This document shows, in pieces, positions 1-8,974 of a stretch of 64,000 nt of DNA. Below the pieces are notes generated by a model. It worked only from the letters and a program-made list of their open reading frames with translations, made no database searches and was not told the DNA's origin. Position 1 is the first letter of the stretch; the number at the start of each line of letters is the position of its first letter. The translations under genes and the position numbers were made by a program. Source of the DNA: Rhizobium mesosinicum (GTDB taxonomy: Bacteria; Pseudomonadota; Alphaproteobacteria; Rhizobiales; Rhizobiaceae); contig NZ_JAEUAK010000006.1 in NCBI RefSeq assembly GCF_019511345.1, forward strand, positions 186,001 through 250,000, written 5' to 3'.

Positions 1-399
1 AGCAAGGCTGGTGCGGCCAGGGTGACGGCCGCCGATATCGATCCGTGGTCGCAGACGGCGGTGCGGTTGAATGCCGCTGTCAATTCCGTCTCACTGGATT
101 TCACCGGAGCCGATCTCATCGCTCAGAATGTCGATTCGGATGTGGTCCTTGCCGGCGACGTTTTCTACGACAAATCCTTCGCCGAAGCGCTGATTCCGTG
201 GTTCGAGACGCTTGTGGCCGAGGGCAAGGATGTTCTGGTCGGCGATCCGGGGCGGGCCTATCTGCCAAAAGACAGGCTGGAGTTTTGCGCCGTTTATGAG
301 GTGCCCGTGACCCGGGCGCTTGAAGACAGCGAGGTCAAGAAGACGACCGTCTGGCGGTTCAGGCCTCAGGGTCGGATGACACAGACATTGGCCTCATAG
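1..399 (+). CDS. SAM-dependent protein methyltransferase, C-terminal part (PrmA / ETF-beta lysine methyltransferase-like)
   Basis: The frame is open from the first base of the window, so the 5' end and the SAM-binding glycine motif lie outside it. The visible 132 residues carry late Rossmann-fold methyltransferase features: an acidic strand end (AADIDPW, residues 10-16), then DVVLAGDVFYD (about 45-55), which matches the post-I/motif IV region of the METTL20/PrmA group, and a GDPGRAYLP turn. The family methylates lysines on proteins such as ETF-beta or ribosomal protein L11; which substrate applies cannot be told from this fragment. Its stop codon lies inside the 3' end of the convergent downstream gene (34 bp tail-to-tail overlap). 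The family call is fairly good and the substrate is unknown. Confidence 0.75.
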   Translation, partial: SKAGAARVTAADIDPWSQTAVRLNAAVNSVSLDFTGADLIAQNVDSDVVLAGDVFYDKSFAEALIPWFETLVAEGKDVLVGDPGRAYLPKDRLEFCAVYEVPVTRALEDSEVKKTTVWRFRPQGRMTQTLAS

Positions 400-860
400 G
401 AGCAGGGATCATCGGCGATGCCGACATCGATAACCTTGGCCTTCGGGGCAAGGTTGCGTTCCGGCGCGGCCAGACGATAGTACCCGTCGCCGCCGACATA
501 GGTCCCGCCATCCGTCTGATAGGTATAGGACGATCCGGCGTAGATGCCGTTGCTCCCGTAATTCTGATCATAGCTTTGGGGCTGAGCCGCAATGACAACG
601 ATGTTGCTGCTGCGGTAGCGGCTTGTCCCCGGGTAGCTGAACTGCTTCAGAAACGGGGTACGGGGGCGATAGCGGATGACGTTGTCACGTCTGAAGTGCA
701 GGCCGCTATCCCAGTGGGTGCGCCTGCCGAGGAAGACGTCGTCATGAAAACCGTTATGGCGCGGAAAGCGATGATCGAAGTTGCGCTCTCCTGCTGCTGC
801 GGGCAGCGCTGTCAGCACCGCAAGGAGAGCAAGGGTGGTCTTGGACAGACTGCGGAACAT
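366..860 (-). CDS. Secreted hypothetical protein, Tyr/Arg/Gly-rich
   Basis: A 164-residue protein with a clear Sec signal peptide: basic MFRSLSK, a hydrophobic core of about 13 residues, then an ALPAAAGE cleavage region near residue 23. The mature part is rich in R, H, Y, G and N. It holds a tyrosine/glycine-rich stretch (residues 95-128) and two cysteines close to the C-terminus (DDPCSYEANVCVI) that could form a disulfide. I do not recognise a domain. It is convergent with the methyltransferase and overlaps its end. The start at 860 is the only one that preserves the signal peptide. An export to the periplasm or outer surface is likely; function is unknown. Confidence 0.7.
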   Translation of the reverse strand: MFRSLSKTTLALLAVLTALPAAAGERNFDHRFPRHNGFHDDVFLGRRTHWDSGLHFRRDNVIRYRPRTPFLKQFSYPGTSRYRSSNIVVIAAQPQSYDQNYGSNGIYAGSSYTYQTDGGTYVGGDGYYRLAAPERNLAPKAKVIDVGIADDPCSYEANVCVIRP

Positions 861-1163
861 GGACCAAACTCCGAAACGCTAACAAATCGTTAACGCCAGA
901 TTGCGCCAAAAGGCTGATCTTGTCCACGCGGCCATAAGCGCAGCTTAAAAAATGAGCGATGGAGACGAGTTTCGCGGCGTTGAAAACTTCCCGGTAACGC
1001 GAATCGATTAAATTAAAAGCAGGCAGCAATTATGCTTGTCGTCAGGGGTTTCGGTGATTAAACGTCGAGAATGATGCAACGCACACAGAATTTTGTCATT
1101 CGTGTGGTTGACTGAGAAAAGCCCCTGACGTCAAGGGCAAATGGAAGACGCCGCGAGGTTCTG
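861..1163. promoter_or_regulatory. Divergent intergenic region upstream of sdhC
   Basis: About 300 bp without a gene, between the leftward secreted-protein gene and sdhC, so it must hold both promoters. The one clear structure is a perfect 9-bp inverted repeat, CGTCAGGGG at 1040-1048 and CCCCTGACG at 1122-1130, 73 bp apart. It could be a looped operator pair or a long-range stem in the sdh leader. No convincing -35/-10 pair was assigned. Confidence 0.35.
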
Positions 1164-1556
1164 ATGGCGAATGTGACAAACCGGCCCCTGTCGCCGCATC
1201 TGCAAGTTTACAAGCTTATCCCAACTATGGCCATGTCGATCGTTCACCGCATTACAGGTGGCGCTCTTTATTTCGGCACGCTGCTGATTGCCTGGTGGCT
1301 CATCGCGGCGGCCACCGGCCAAGCATATTATGACTGGGCCAACTGGGTGCTTGGCAGCATCGTCGGTAAGCTCGTCCTGCTCGGTTATACCTGGGCCTTG
1401 CTGCACCATATGCTCGGCGGCTTTCGCCACCTGATGTGGGATCTTGGACACGGATTCGAGAAGGAATTCTCCACCAAGCTCGCCATCGCCAACGTCATCG
1501 GATCGCTCTGTCTGACCGTGCTGGTCTGGGTGATCGGTTTCATCATCCGCTTCTGA
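1164..1556 (+). CDS. sdhC: Succinate dehydrogenase cytochrome b556 subunit
   Basis: A 130-residue integral membrane subunit of complex II; with SdhD it anchors the SdhAB head, binds heme b and forms the quinone site. It starts RPLSPHLQVYK, the usual SdhC N-terminus, and has the family signature SIVHRITGG (H28, R29), three hydrophobic segments (about 30-50, 64-84 and 106-128) and the second-helix histidines LHHMLGGFRH (H81, H82) that supply the heme ligand. Length is normal. ATG at 1164 follows a GAGG ribosome-binding site. It is the first gene of the sdhCDAB operon, 11 bp before sdhD. Confidence 0.95.
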   Translation: MANVTNRPLSPHLQVYKLIPTMAMSIVHRITGGALYFGTLLIAWWLIAAATGQAYYDWANWVLGSIVGKLVLLGYTWALLHHMLGGFRHLMWDLGHGFEKEFSTKLAIANVIGSLCLTVLVWVIGFIIRF

Positions 1557-1567
1557 AGGTCGCACTC

Positions 1568-1948
1568 ATGGATATGCGCACTCCTCTGGGCAAGGTTCGC
1601 GGCCTCGGCTCCGCCAAGGAAGGCACCGATCATTTCTGGCGCCAGCGCCTGACGGCTGTCTCCAACATCCCGCTCATCATTTTCTTCGTCATCTTCATGA
1701 TCGTCTATGCCGGTGCGCCCTATGTCGACGTGGTTCGTGCTCTCTCGAACCCATTTGTCGCCGTTGTCATGGGCCTGATGGTCGTCTCCGGCACCGTCCA
1801 TATGAAGCTCGGCATGCAGGCCATCATCGAAGACTACGTTCACGGCGAGATCGGCAAGCTGCTGCTGCTGATGCTGAACACCTTCTTCGCGATCCTTGTC
1901 GCCGGCCTCTGTCTCTTCGCCATTCTGAAAATCGCATTCGTAGGATAA
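1568..1948 (+). CDS. sdhD: Succinate dehydrogenase membrane anchor subunit
   Basis: A 126-residue hydrophobic anchor of complex II. The N-terminus MDMRTPLGKVRGLGSAKEGT followed by HFWRQRLTAV is typical of alphaproteobacterial SdhD. There are three transmembrane segments (about 33-50, 58-78 and 96-120). The histidine in SGTVHMKLGMQAI (second helix) and the DYVHG motif belong to the heme/quinone side. The frame is open further upstream, to a GTG-type start inside sdhC, but the ATG at 1568 gives the family length and normal spacing, so it is preferred. It sits between sdhC (11 bp) and sdhA (7 bp) in one operon. Confidence 0.93.
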   Translation: MDMRTPLGKVRGLGSAKEGTDHFWRQRLTAVSNIPLIIFFVIFMIVYAGAPYVDVVRALSNPFVAVVMGLMVVSGTVHMKLGMQAIIEDYVHGEIGKLLLLMLNTFFAILVAGLCLFAILKIAFVG

Positions 1949-1955
1949 CCGTATC

Positions 1956-3797
1956 ATGGCAACGTCTTCACCCGCTCAGAATGGGAAGGCCTATACCTAT
2001 GTCGATCACTCCTATGATGTGATCGTCGTCGGCGCCGGCGGCGCCGGCCTGCGCGCCACGCTCGGCATGGCCGAACAGGGTTTCCGCACGGCCTGCATCA
2101 CCAAGGTATTTCCGACCCGCTCGCACACGGTTGCCGCCCAGGGCGGTATTGCCGCCTCGCTGCAGAACATGACGCCGGATAGCTGGCAGTGGCACCTCTA
2201 CGACACCGTCAAGGGGTCCGACTGGCTCGGCGATGTCGACGCCATGCAGTATCTCACCATGGAAGCCCCGAAGGCGGTCTATGAGCTGGAACATTACGGC
2301 GTGCCCTTCTCGCGCAACGAGGAAGGCAAGATTTACCAGCGTCCGTTTGGCGGCCATATGCAGAATTTCGGCGAAGGCCCGCCGGTGCAGCGCACCTGCG
2401 CTGTCGCCGACCGTACTGGCCACGCCATCCTGCACACGCTTTACGGCCAGTCGCTGCGCAACAATGCCGAGTTCTTCGTCGAGTATTTCGCGCTCGACCT
2501 GATCATGTCGGATGATGGCAGCCGCTGCACCGGCGTCATCGCCTGGTGCCTCGACGACGGTACGATCCATCGTTTCGCTGCCAAGATGGTAGTGCTCGCG
2601 ACCGGCGGTTACGGCCGCGCCTATTTCTCGGCGACCTCGGCTCATACCTGCACCGGCGACGGCGGCGGGATGGTGGCCCGCGCCGGCCTGCCACTGCAGG
2701 ATATGGAATTCGTGCAGTTCCATCCAACCGGCATCTACGGCTCCGGCTGTCTCATCACCGAGGGCGCGCGCGGCGAAGGCGGCTATCTCGTCAATTCCGA
2801 AGGCGAGCGCTTCATGGAGCGTTACGCGCCGTCGGCCAAGGACCTGGCCTCGCGCGACGTCGTTTCGCGCTGCATGACGCTGGAAATCCGCGAAGGCCGC
2901 GGTGTGGGCAAGAACAAGGACCACATCTTCCTGCATCTCGACCATCTCGATCCGGCCGTGCTGCACGAGCGCCTGCCGGGCATTTCCGAGAGCGCCAAGA
3001 TCTTCGCAGGCGTCGATGTGACCCGCGAACCGATCCCGGTTCTGCCCACCGTTCACTACAATATGGGCGGTATTCCCACCAACTATTGGGGCGAAGTGCT
3101 GAACGCCGACAGCGCCAATCCGGAACGCATCATCCCCGGCCTGATGGCCGTCGGTGAAGCAGGTTGCGCATCGGTTCACGGGGCCAACCGTCTCGGCTCC
3201 AACTCGCTCATCGATCTCGTCGTCTTCGGCCGTGCGGCCGCGATCCGCGCCGGCGAGATCATCGATCGCAACGAGCCGGTGCCGGCGCTGAACAAGGCCG
3301 CCTGCGACAAGATCATGGATCGCTTCGACGGCCTGCGTTACGCCAATGGTGGCACGCCGACGGCGGTGCTGCGCGAGAAGATGCAGCGCGCCATGCAGGA
3401 GGATGCAGCGGTGTTCCGCACACAGGAATCGCTGGAATCCGGCTGCCGCCGTCTCTCGGAAATCTGGGGCGAGCTCAAGGATATAAAGGTCACCGACCGC
3501 TCGATGATCTGGAACTCCGACCTTGTCGAGACGCTGGAACTGCAGAACCTGATGGCCAACGCCATCACGACGATCTACGGCGCCGAAGCCCGCAAGGAAA
3601 GCCGCGGTTCGCATGCCCGCGAAGACTACACGTCAGGTCCCTTCGCAGGCCGCGACGACGTCAACTGGCGCAAGCACACGCTAGCCTGGGTCAACGAGGC
3701 GGGCGACGTGAAGCTCGACTACCGGCCTGTCCACACCGACCTCATCGCAGACGGTATCGATCCTCATAAGATCGAGCCGAAGGCCCGCGTATACTGA
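1956..3797 (+). CDS. sdhA: Succinate dehydrogenase flavoprotein subunit
   Basis: A 613-residue catalytic subunit that oxidises succinate to fumarate with covalently bound FAD on the cytoplasmic face of complex II. The FAD-binding glycine motif GAGGAG is at residues 26-31. The flavinylated histidine lies in TRSHTVAAQGG (H57). The substrate region HPTGIYGSG and the C-terminal fold ending EPKARVY are present. Length and motif order are normal for alphaproteobacteria. It follows sdhD by 7 bp and precedes sdhB by 15 bp. A long antisense frame across it is a codon-bias shadow. Confidence 0.98.
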   Translation: MATSSPAQNGKAYTYVDHSYDVIVVGAGGAGLRATLGMAEQGFRTACITKVFPTRSHTVAAQGGIAASLQNMTPDSWQWHLYDTVKGSDWLGDVDAMQYLTMEAPKAVYELEHYGVPFSRNEEGKIYQRPFGGHMQNFGEGPPVQRTCAVADRTGHAILHTLYGQSLRNNAEFFVEYFALDLIMSDDGSRCTGVIAWCLDDGTIHRFAAKMVVLATGGYGRAYFSATSAHTCTGDGGGMVARAGLPLQDMEFVQFHPTGIYGSGCLITEGARGEGGYLVNSEGERFMERYAPSAKDLASRDVVSRCMTLEIREGRGVGKNKDHIFLHLDHLDPAVLHERLPGISESAKIFAGVDVTREPIPVLPTVHYNMGGIPTNYWGEVLNADSANPERIIPGLMAVGEAGCASVHGANRLGSNSLIDLVVFGRAAAIRAGEIIDRNEPVPALNKAACDKIMDRFDGLRYANGGTPTAVLREKMQRAMQEDAAVFRTQESLESGCRRLSEIWGELKDIKVTDRSMIWNSDLVETLELQNLMANAITTIYGAEARKESRGSHAREDYTSGPFAGRDDVNWRKHTLAWVNEAGDVKLDYRPVHTDLIADGIDPHKIEPKARVY

Positions 3798-3812
3798 TCA
3801 GAGGAACCTGAC

Positions 3813-4592
3813 ATGGTTGAACTCGCTCTCCCCAAGAACTCCCAGATGCGCGAAGGCAAGGTGTGGCCGAAGCCGGCGGGTGCCAAGAACACCCGCGAGT
3901 TCCGCGTCTATCGCTGGAGCCCGGATGACGGCCAGAACCCATCGATCGACACCTTCTATGTCGATGTCGACGATTGCGGCCCGATGGTTCTCGACGCTCT
4001 TCTCTACATCAAGAATAAGATCGATCCGACGCTGACGCTGCGCCGTTCCTGTCGTGAAGGCATCTGCGGTTCCTGCGCGATGAATATCGACGGCACGAAC
4101 ACGCTCGCTTGCACCAAGGGCATGGACGACATCAAGGGTGCGGTGAAGATCTACCCGCTGCCGCATATGCCTGTCGTCAAGGATCTGGTTCCCGATCTCA
4201 GCAATTTCTACGCCCAGCACCGCTCCATCGAGCCCTGGCTGAAGACGGTTTCGCCGACGCCGGCCAAGGAATGGAAGCAGAGCCATGAAGATCGTCAGAA
4301 GCTCGACGGCCTCTATGAGTGCATTCTTTGTGCCTGCTGCTCGACCTCCTGTCCGAGCTACTGGTGGAACGGCGACCGTTATCTCGGACCGGCCGTGCTG
4401 CTGCAGGCCTATCGCTGGCTGATCGATAGCCGTGACGAAGCGACCGGCGAGCGTCTCGACAATCTTGAGGATCCGTTCCGCCTTTATCGTTGCCACACGA
4501 TCATGAACTGCGCGCAGACCTGCCCGAAGGGTCTAAACCCGGCCAAGGCAATCGCCGAAATCAAGAAAATGATGGTCGAGCGTCGCGTGTGA
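3813..4592 (+). CDS. sdhB: Succinate dehydrogenase iron-sulfur subunit
   Basis: A 259-residue electron-transfer subunit of complex II, passing electrons from SdhA-FAD to ubiquinone. The N-terminal plant-type ferredoxin domain has the [2Fe-2S] motif SCREGICGSCAMN and a fourth Cys in TLACTKG. The C-terminal domain has CILCACCSTSCPS and CHTIMNCAQTCPKG for the [4Fe-4S] and [3Fe-4S] clusters. Length is typical. ATG at 3813 follows an AGAGGAAC site. It is the last gene of sdhCDAB. No U-rich terminator follows directly, but a structured segment lies about 80 bp downstream (4670-4745). Confidence 0.98.
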   Translation: MVELALPKNSQMREGKVWPKPAGAKNTREFRVYRWSPDDGQNPSIDTFYVDVDDCGPMVLDALLYIKNKIDPTLTLRRSCREGICGSCAMNIDGTNTLACTKGMDDIKGAVKIYPLPHMPVVKDLVPDLSNFYAQHRSIEPWLKTVSPTPAKEWKQSHEDRQKLDGLYECILCACCSTSCPSYWWNGDRYLGPAVLLQAYRWLIDSRDEATGERLDNLEDPFRLYRCHTIMNCAQTCPKGLNPAKAIAEIKKMMVERRV

Positions 4593-4669
4593 GCGTCGAC
4601 GCCTCCATCGGATTCAATTGAGCATTATCTCGACTTCCCGAACGGATCGAACTTAATCAAGAACGAGAC

Positions 4670-4745
4670 GGCCGGGCACAACACCTTGCTGACATATTTT
4701 ATCAGCAAGAAGTCCGGCGAGAGGGTCGGTTGAATTGTGCCGGCC
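4670..4745 (+). other. Structured intergenic element between sdhB and the Omp19-like gene
   Basis: Two nested inverted repeats lie in this 270-bp gap. The inner one is a perfect 8-bp stem, CTTGCTGA (4685-4692) with TCAGCAAG (4702-4709), around an A/T-rich 9-nt loop. The outer one pairs GGCCGGGCACAA (4670-4681) with TTGTGCCGGCC (4735-4745), leaving one bulged base. No U-tract follows, so it is not a plain intrinsic terminator. It may stabilise the sdh mRNA 3' end, be a processed 3'-UTR RNA, or be a repeated element. The call rests only on complementarity that I can see. Confidence 0.35.
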
Positions 4746-4866
4746 TTGCTATAGGTGTCACAAGGGCGGATTTGCGTTGTGCTGACTTGATTAACCAAAG
4801 TGAAATACGGTAATTCGAACCCAGAATTGAATATCTCTGCGGTTGAGGCGGACATTCGGGAGCTTG

Positions 4867-5376
4867 ATGATGCAGTTGCGATATGTGGTGACGGGTCTAA
4901 CGGCCGCTCTAGCCTTGGCGGGATGCCAGCGCACCTCATATGACTACAGCAGTAACAGCGCGCCTCCGCCGTTGACGGCGCAGCCGGTACCTTCCGTACA
5001 GGGCGGCCAGCTACCTCCTCCGACCGGACAGTTTCCTGCCGCTCCGACTTCAACGGCGCCGACCGCGGGTGTCCAGCCGGGCGGTGCTGCACCGGCGACT
5101 TCGCTTGATGTCACCAAGGAATCGATGGTCGGCAGCTGGCGTGTCAACGGCACCTGCGACATGTTCCTGACGCTCACCAATCTCGGCAGCGGATCGCGCG
5201 GCGGTACGCGCGGTTGCGTCGGTGAGCTGACAGCCATGGGTTCCTGGGAAGTGTCCGGCAAACAGGTTCTGCTCAAGGATCGCAGCGGCAACCAGATCGG
5301 CTCCGTCTACAAGGTTGCCGACAACAGCTTCAATGGCCAGACGACGACCGGGCAGCCGATCACCCTCAGCCGGTAA
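4867..5376 (+). CDS. Omp19-like outer-membrane lipoprotein (protease inhibitor Inh/Omp19 family)
   Basis: A lipoprotein of 169 residues (168 from the adjacent ATG at 4870). The signal sequence ends in the lipobox ALAGC (Cys about residue 19-20), predicting lipidation. A Pro/Gln/Ala-rich linker (about 30-80) leads to a C-terminal beta-barrel domain with two cysteines (NGTCDMFLTL and RGCVGELTAMGSW), ending FNGQTTTGQPITLSR. That ending closely matches the end of Brucella Omp19 as I remember it. Omp19 is a surface lipoprotein with a protease-inhibitor fold, so inhibition of proteases in the cell envelope is a reasonable guess. The frame is open from an upstream TTG at 4843, but CGGGAG before the ATG pair and the intact signal peptide favour 4867/4870. 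Confidence 0.8.
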   Translation: MMQLRYVVTGLTAALALAGCQRTSYDYSSNSAPPPLTAQPVPSVQGGQLPPPTGQFPAAPTSTAPTAGVQPGGAAPATSLDVTKESMVGSWRVNGTCDMFLTLTNLGSGSRGGTRGCVGELTAMGSWEVSGKQVLLKDRSGNQIGSVYKVADNSFNGQTTTGQPITLSR

Positions 5377-5382
5377 GACAGT

Positions 5383-5400
5383 CCGGCGGGGTTCCGCCGG
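5383..5400. terminator. Terminator-like hairpin after the Omp19-like gene
   Basis: A perfect 7-bp GC stem, CCGGCGG (5383-5389) and CCGCCGG (5394-5400), with loop GGTT, lies 7 bp after the stop codon. The following bases are TTACGC, so there is no strong U-tract and read-through into zapE is possible. Confidence 0.35.
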
Positions 5401-5424
5401 TTACGCATAGGCGGACAAGCCCTC

Positions 5425-6588
5425 ATGCAGCCAATGCCAGACTATTCGCTCAGCGTTACCGAGCAGCTCAAATCGCTGACTGCATCGGGGACGCTGCAGG
5501 TTGATTCTGCCCAGATGGATGTGGCCAAGTGCCTCGATCGGGTGCTTGCTGCTCTCAAGCGGAAACAACCCGCTGCCAAGAGCAGCGCGCTCGGCTGGTT
5601 GTTTGCTTCCAAGAAGAAGACCGAGGCCGGTATTAGAGGCCTCTACATCCATGGCAGCGTGGGGCGCGGCAAGACTATGCTCATGGATATGTTCTTCCAA
5701 ATGGCGCCCTGCCGGAAAAAACGGCGCGCGCATTTCCACGAATTCATGGCGGATGTGCACAATCGCATCGCCGTCCATCGGCAAAAGCTGAAGAACGGCG
5801 AGACGAAGCAGGCCGATCCGATGCCGCCGGTCGCCGCTGCCCTTTTCGAGGAAGCGGAACTGCTCTGCTTCGACGAATTCACCGTCACCGATATCGCCGA
5901 TGCGATGATCCTGTCGCGGCTGTTTTCCGAGCTTTTCGCGCGCGGCTGTGTGCTGGTGGCGACCTCGAATGTTGAGCCCGATAACCTCTACAAGGATGGC
6001 CTCAATCGCGGGCTTTTCCTGCCTTTCGTCGGTCTCCTCAAGAAACATGTCGAGATTGTCTCGCTCGATTCACCGACCGACTACCGGATGGAGAAGCTGA
6101 ACAGTCAGCCGGTCTATCTCGTCCCGATCGATGAGCGCACCGACATGGCAATGGATGCGTCCTGGACGCAGGCGCTGCACGGCCGCAAGGCACAGCCAAC
6201 GGAAATTGCGATGAAGGGGCGGGCAATCCATGTGCCCTTCGCCGTCGACCGCATGGCGCGCTTCTCCTTCTCCGATCTTTGCGACAAGCCGATGGGTGCT
6301 GCCGATTTCCTGGCCATTGCCGAACGCTTCGACATGATCTTCATCGATCACATTCCCTTGCTCGGCCCAGAAAAGCGGAACCAGATCAAACGCTTTATCA
6401 TTCTGATCGATACGCTCTACGATCACGGCACCCGCCTCTATGCTTCGGCCGCCGCAATGCCCGAAGGTCTGCTCCTCGAAAGACGCGGCACCGAAGGCTT
6501 TGAATTCGATCGTACGGCATCCCGCCTTTTTGAGATGAGAAGCGCGGAGTATCTCGCGGCGCACCATGAACGGCGGGCTGCCGAGTAA
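5425..6588 (+). CDS. zapE: Cell division protein ZapE / AFG1-family ATPase
   Basis: A 387-residue AFG1-like AAA-type ATPase. Walker A is GSVGRGKT (residues 77-84); Walker B is LLCFDEFTVTD (about 146-156), a phrase highly characteristic of the family; the sensor region VATSNVEPDNLYKDGLNR follows. In E. coli ZapE acts at the Z ring under low oxygen, and mitochondrial AFG1/LACE1 deals with respiratory-chain subunits. Its place between sdh and the mdh-suc operon fits a link with respiration, but that is inference. Start ATG 5425 has no strong Shine-Dalgarno sequence; an in-frame ATG at 5434 is an alternative. A convergent shadow frame was ignored. Confidence 0.9.
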   Translation: MQPMPDYSLSVTEQLKSLTASGTLQVDSAQMDVAKCLDRVLAALKRKQPAAKSSALGWLFASKKKTEAGIRGLYIHGSVGRGKTMLMDMFFQMAPCRKKRRAHFHEFMADVHNRIAVHRQKLKNGETKQADPMPPVAAALFEEAELLCFDEFTVTDIADAMILSRLFSELFARGCVLVATSNVEPDNLYKDGLNRGLFLPFVGLLKKHVEIVSLDSPTDYRMEKLNSQPVYLVPIDERTDMAMDASWTQALHGRKAQPTEIAMKGRAIHVPFAVDRMARFSFSDLCDKPMGAADFLAIAERFDMIFIDHIPLLGPEKRNQIKRFIILIDTLYDHGTRLYASAAAMPEGLLLERRGTEGFEFDRTASRLFEMRSAEYLAAHHERRAAE

Positions 6589-6607
6589 CACTTCAGTGAC
6601 AAATAGT

Positions 6608-6623
6608 CTTACGTTTACGTAAG
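6608..6623. promoter_or_regulatory. 16-bp palindrome upstream of mdh, possible operator
   Basis: CTTACG-TTTA-CGTAAG is a perfect 6-bp inverted repeat 140 bp before the mdh start, in the 174-bp gap after zapE. From memory it resembles operators of MerR-family LiuR-type regulators (ACGTTTACGTAA cores). It could also be the stem of a short terminator for zapE, since AATTTT follows, but the stem is AT-rich and weak. Confidence 0.4.
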
Positions 6624-6670
6624 AATTTTGACATCTAAACGATTGAAATTGCTGCGCCAAAAATAGTGCA

Positions 6671-6699
6671 TTGCCATTTTTGGGCTTTAGGTCTATGCG
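6671..6699 (+). promoter_or_regulatory. Putative promoter of the mdh-suc operon
   Basis: TTGCCA (6671-6676) and TATGCG (6694-6699) are separated by 17 bp, a plausible housekeeping -35/-10 pair about 64 bp before the mdh ATG. It lies downstream of the CTTACGTTTACGTAAG palindrome. Only the sequence match supports it. Confidence 0.35.
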
Positions 6700-6762
6700 A
6701 TGGCGGCATTGGGCGATGCCCGCGCGTCGCCCGACGGATTTTGATCGCAAAGGAAAAGCGAA

Positions 6763-7725
6763 ATGGCGCGTAACAAGATCGCACTCATCGGTTCTGGCAT
6801 GATTGGTGGCACGCTGGCGCATCTCGCCGGTCTGAAGGAACTGGGCGATATCGTCCTCTTCGACATTGCCGACGGCATTCCCCAAGGCAAGGGTCTCGAC
6901 ATCGCACAGTCCTCCCCGGTTGACGGTTTCGACGCCAACTTCACCGGCGCCAGCGACTATTCGGCGATCGAAGGCGCTGACGTCTGCATCGTCACCGCCG
7001 GCGTTCCGCGCAAGCCGGGCATGAGCCGCGACGACCTTCTCGGCATCAACCTTAAGGTGATGGAGCAGGTCGGCGCCGGCATCAAGAAGTATGCCCCGAA
7101 CGCTTTCGTCATCTGCATCACCAACCCCCTCGACGCCATGGTCTGGGCGCTGCAGAAGTTCTCCGGGCTTCCGGCCAACAAGGTCGTCGGTATGGCCGGC
7201 GTTCTCGACTCCTCGCGCTTCCGCCTTTTCCTCGCCAAGGAATTCAACGTTTCCGTTCAGGACGTCACGGCCTTCGTTCTCGGCGGCCACGGCGACACGA
7301 TGGTGCCGCTCGCCCGTTATTCGACCGTTGCCGGCATTCCGCTGACCGACCTCGTCACCATGGGCTGGGTCACCAAGGAGCGTCTCGAAGAGATCATCCA
7401 GCGCACCCGTGACGGCGGCGCCGAAATTGTCGGCCTCTTGAAGACCGGTTCAGCCTATTACGCTCCGGCTGCTTCCGCGATCGAAATGGCCGAATCCTAC
7501 CTCAAGGACAAGAAGCGCGTTCTGCCTTGCGCTGCCCACCTCTCCGGCCAGTACGGCGTCAAGGACATGTATGTCGGCGTTCCCACCGTCATCGGTGCCG
7601 GCGGCGTCGAGCGCATCATCGAGATCGACCTCAACAAGACCGAGAAGGAGGCCTTCGACAAGTCCGTCGGCGCCGTCGCCGGTCTCTGCGAAGCCTGCAT
7701 CAACATCGCGCCCGCTCTGAAGTAA
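6763..7725 (+). CDS. mdh: Malate dehydrogenase (NAD)
   Basis: A 320-residue cytosolic enzyme that oxidises malate to oxaloacetate in the TCA cycle, of the LDH-like MDH type found in alphaproteobacteria. The NAD-binding motif is IGSGMIGGTLAHL (residues 9-21); the substrate loop holds the arginines of VPRKPGMSRDD; the active-site histidine is H176 in LGGHGDTMVPL. AAAGGAAAAGCGAA provides the ribosome-binding site. It opens the mdh-sucCDAB-lpd cluster (36 bp to sucC), the classic rhizobial arrangement, and a promoter-like sequence lies upstream. Confidence 0.97.
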   Translation: MARNKIALIGSGMIGGTLAHLAGLKELGDIVLFDIADGIPQGKGLDIAQSSPVDGFDANFTGASDYSAIEGADVCIVTAGVPRKPGMSRDDLLGINLKVMEQVGAGIKKYAPNAFVICITNPLDAMVWALQKFSGLPANKVVGMAGVLDSSRFRLFLAKEFNVSVQDVTAFVLGGHGDTMVPLARYSTVAGIPLTDLVTMGWVTKERLEEIIQRTRDGGAEIVGLLKTGSAYYAPAASAIEMAESYLKDKKRVLPCAAHLSGQYGVKDMYVGVPTVIGAGGVERIIEIDLNKTEKEAFDKSVGAVAGLCEACINIAPALK

Positions 7726-7761
7726 TCGGTGCGCTGACGTTATCGAAATAGGGACAAACCC

Positions 7762-8955
<1,194 letters not shown>

Positions 8956-8974
8956 TTTTGAAGGATCTGAAAGT

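Noticed and set aside
1968..3614. A 548-codon frame antisense to sdhA
   Set aside because: It has no family features; sdhA on the other strand is unambiguous.
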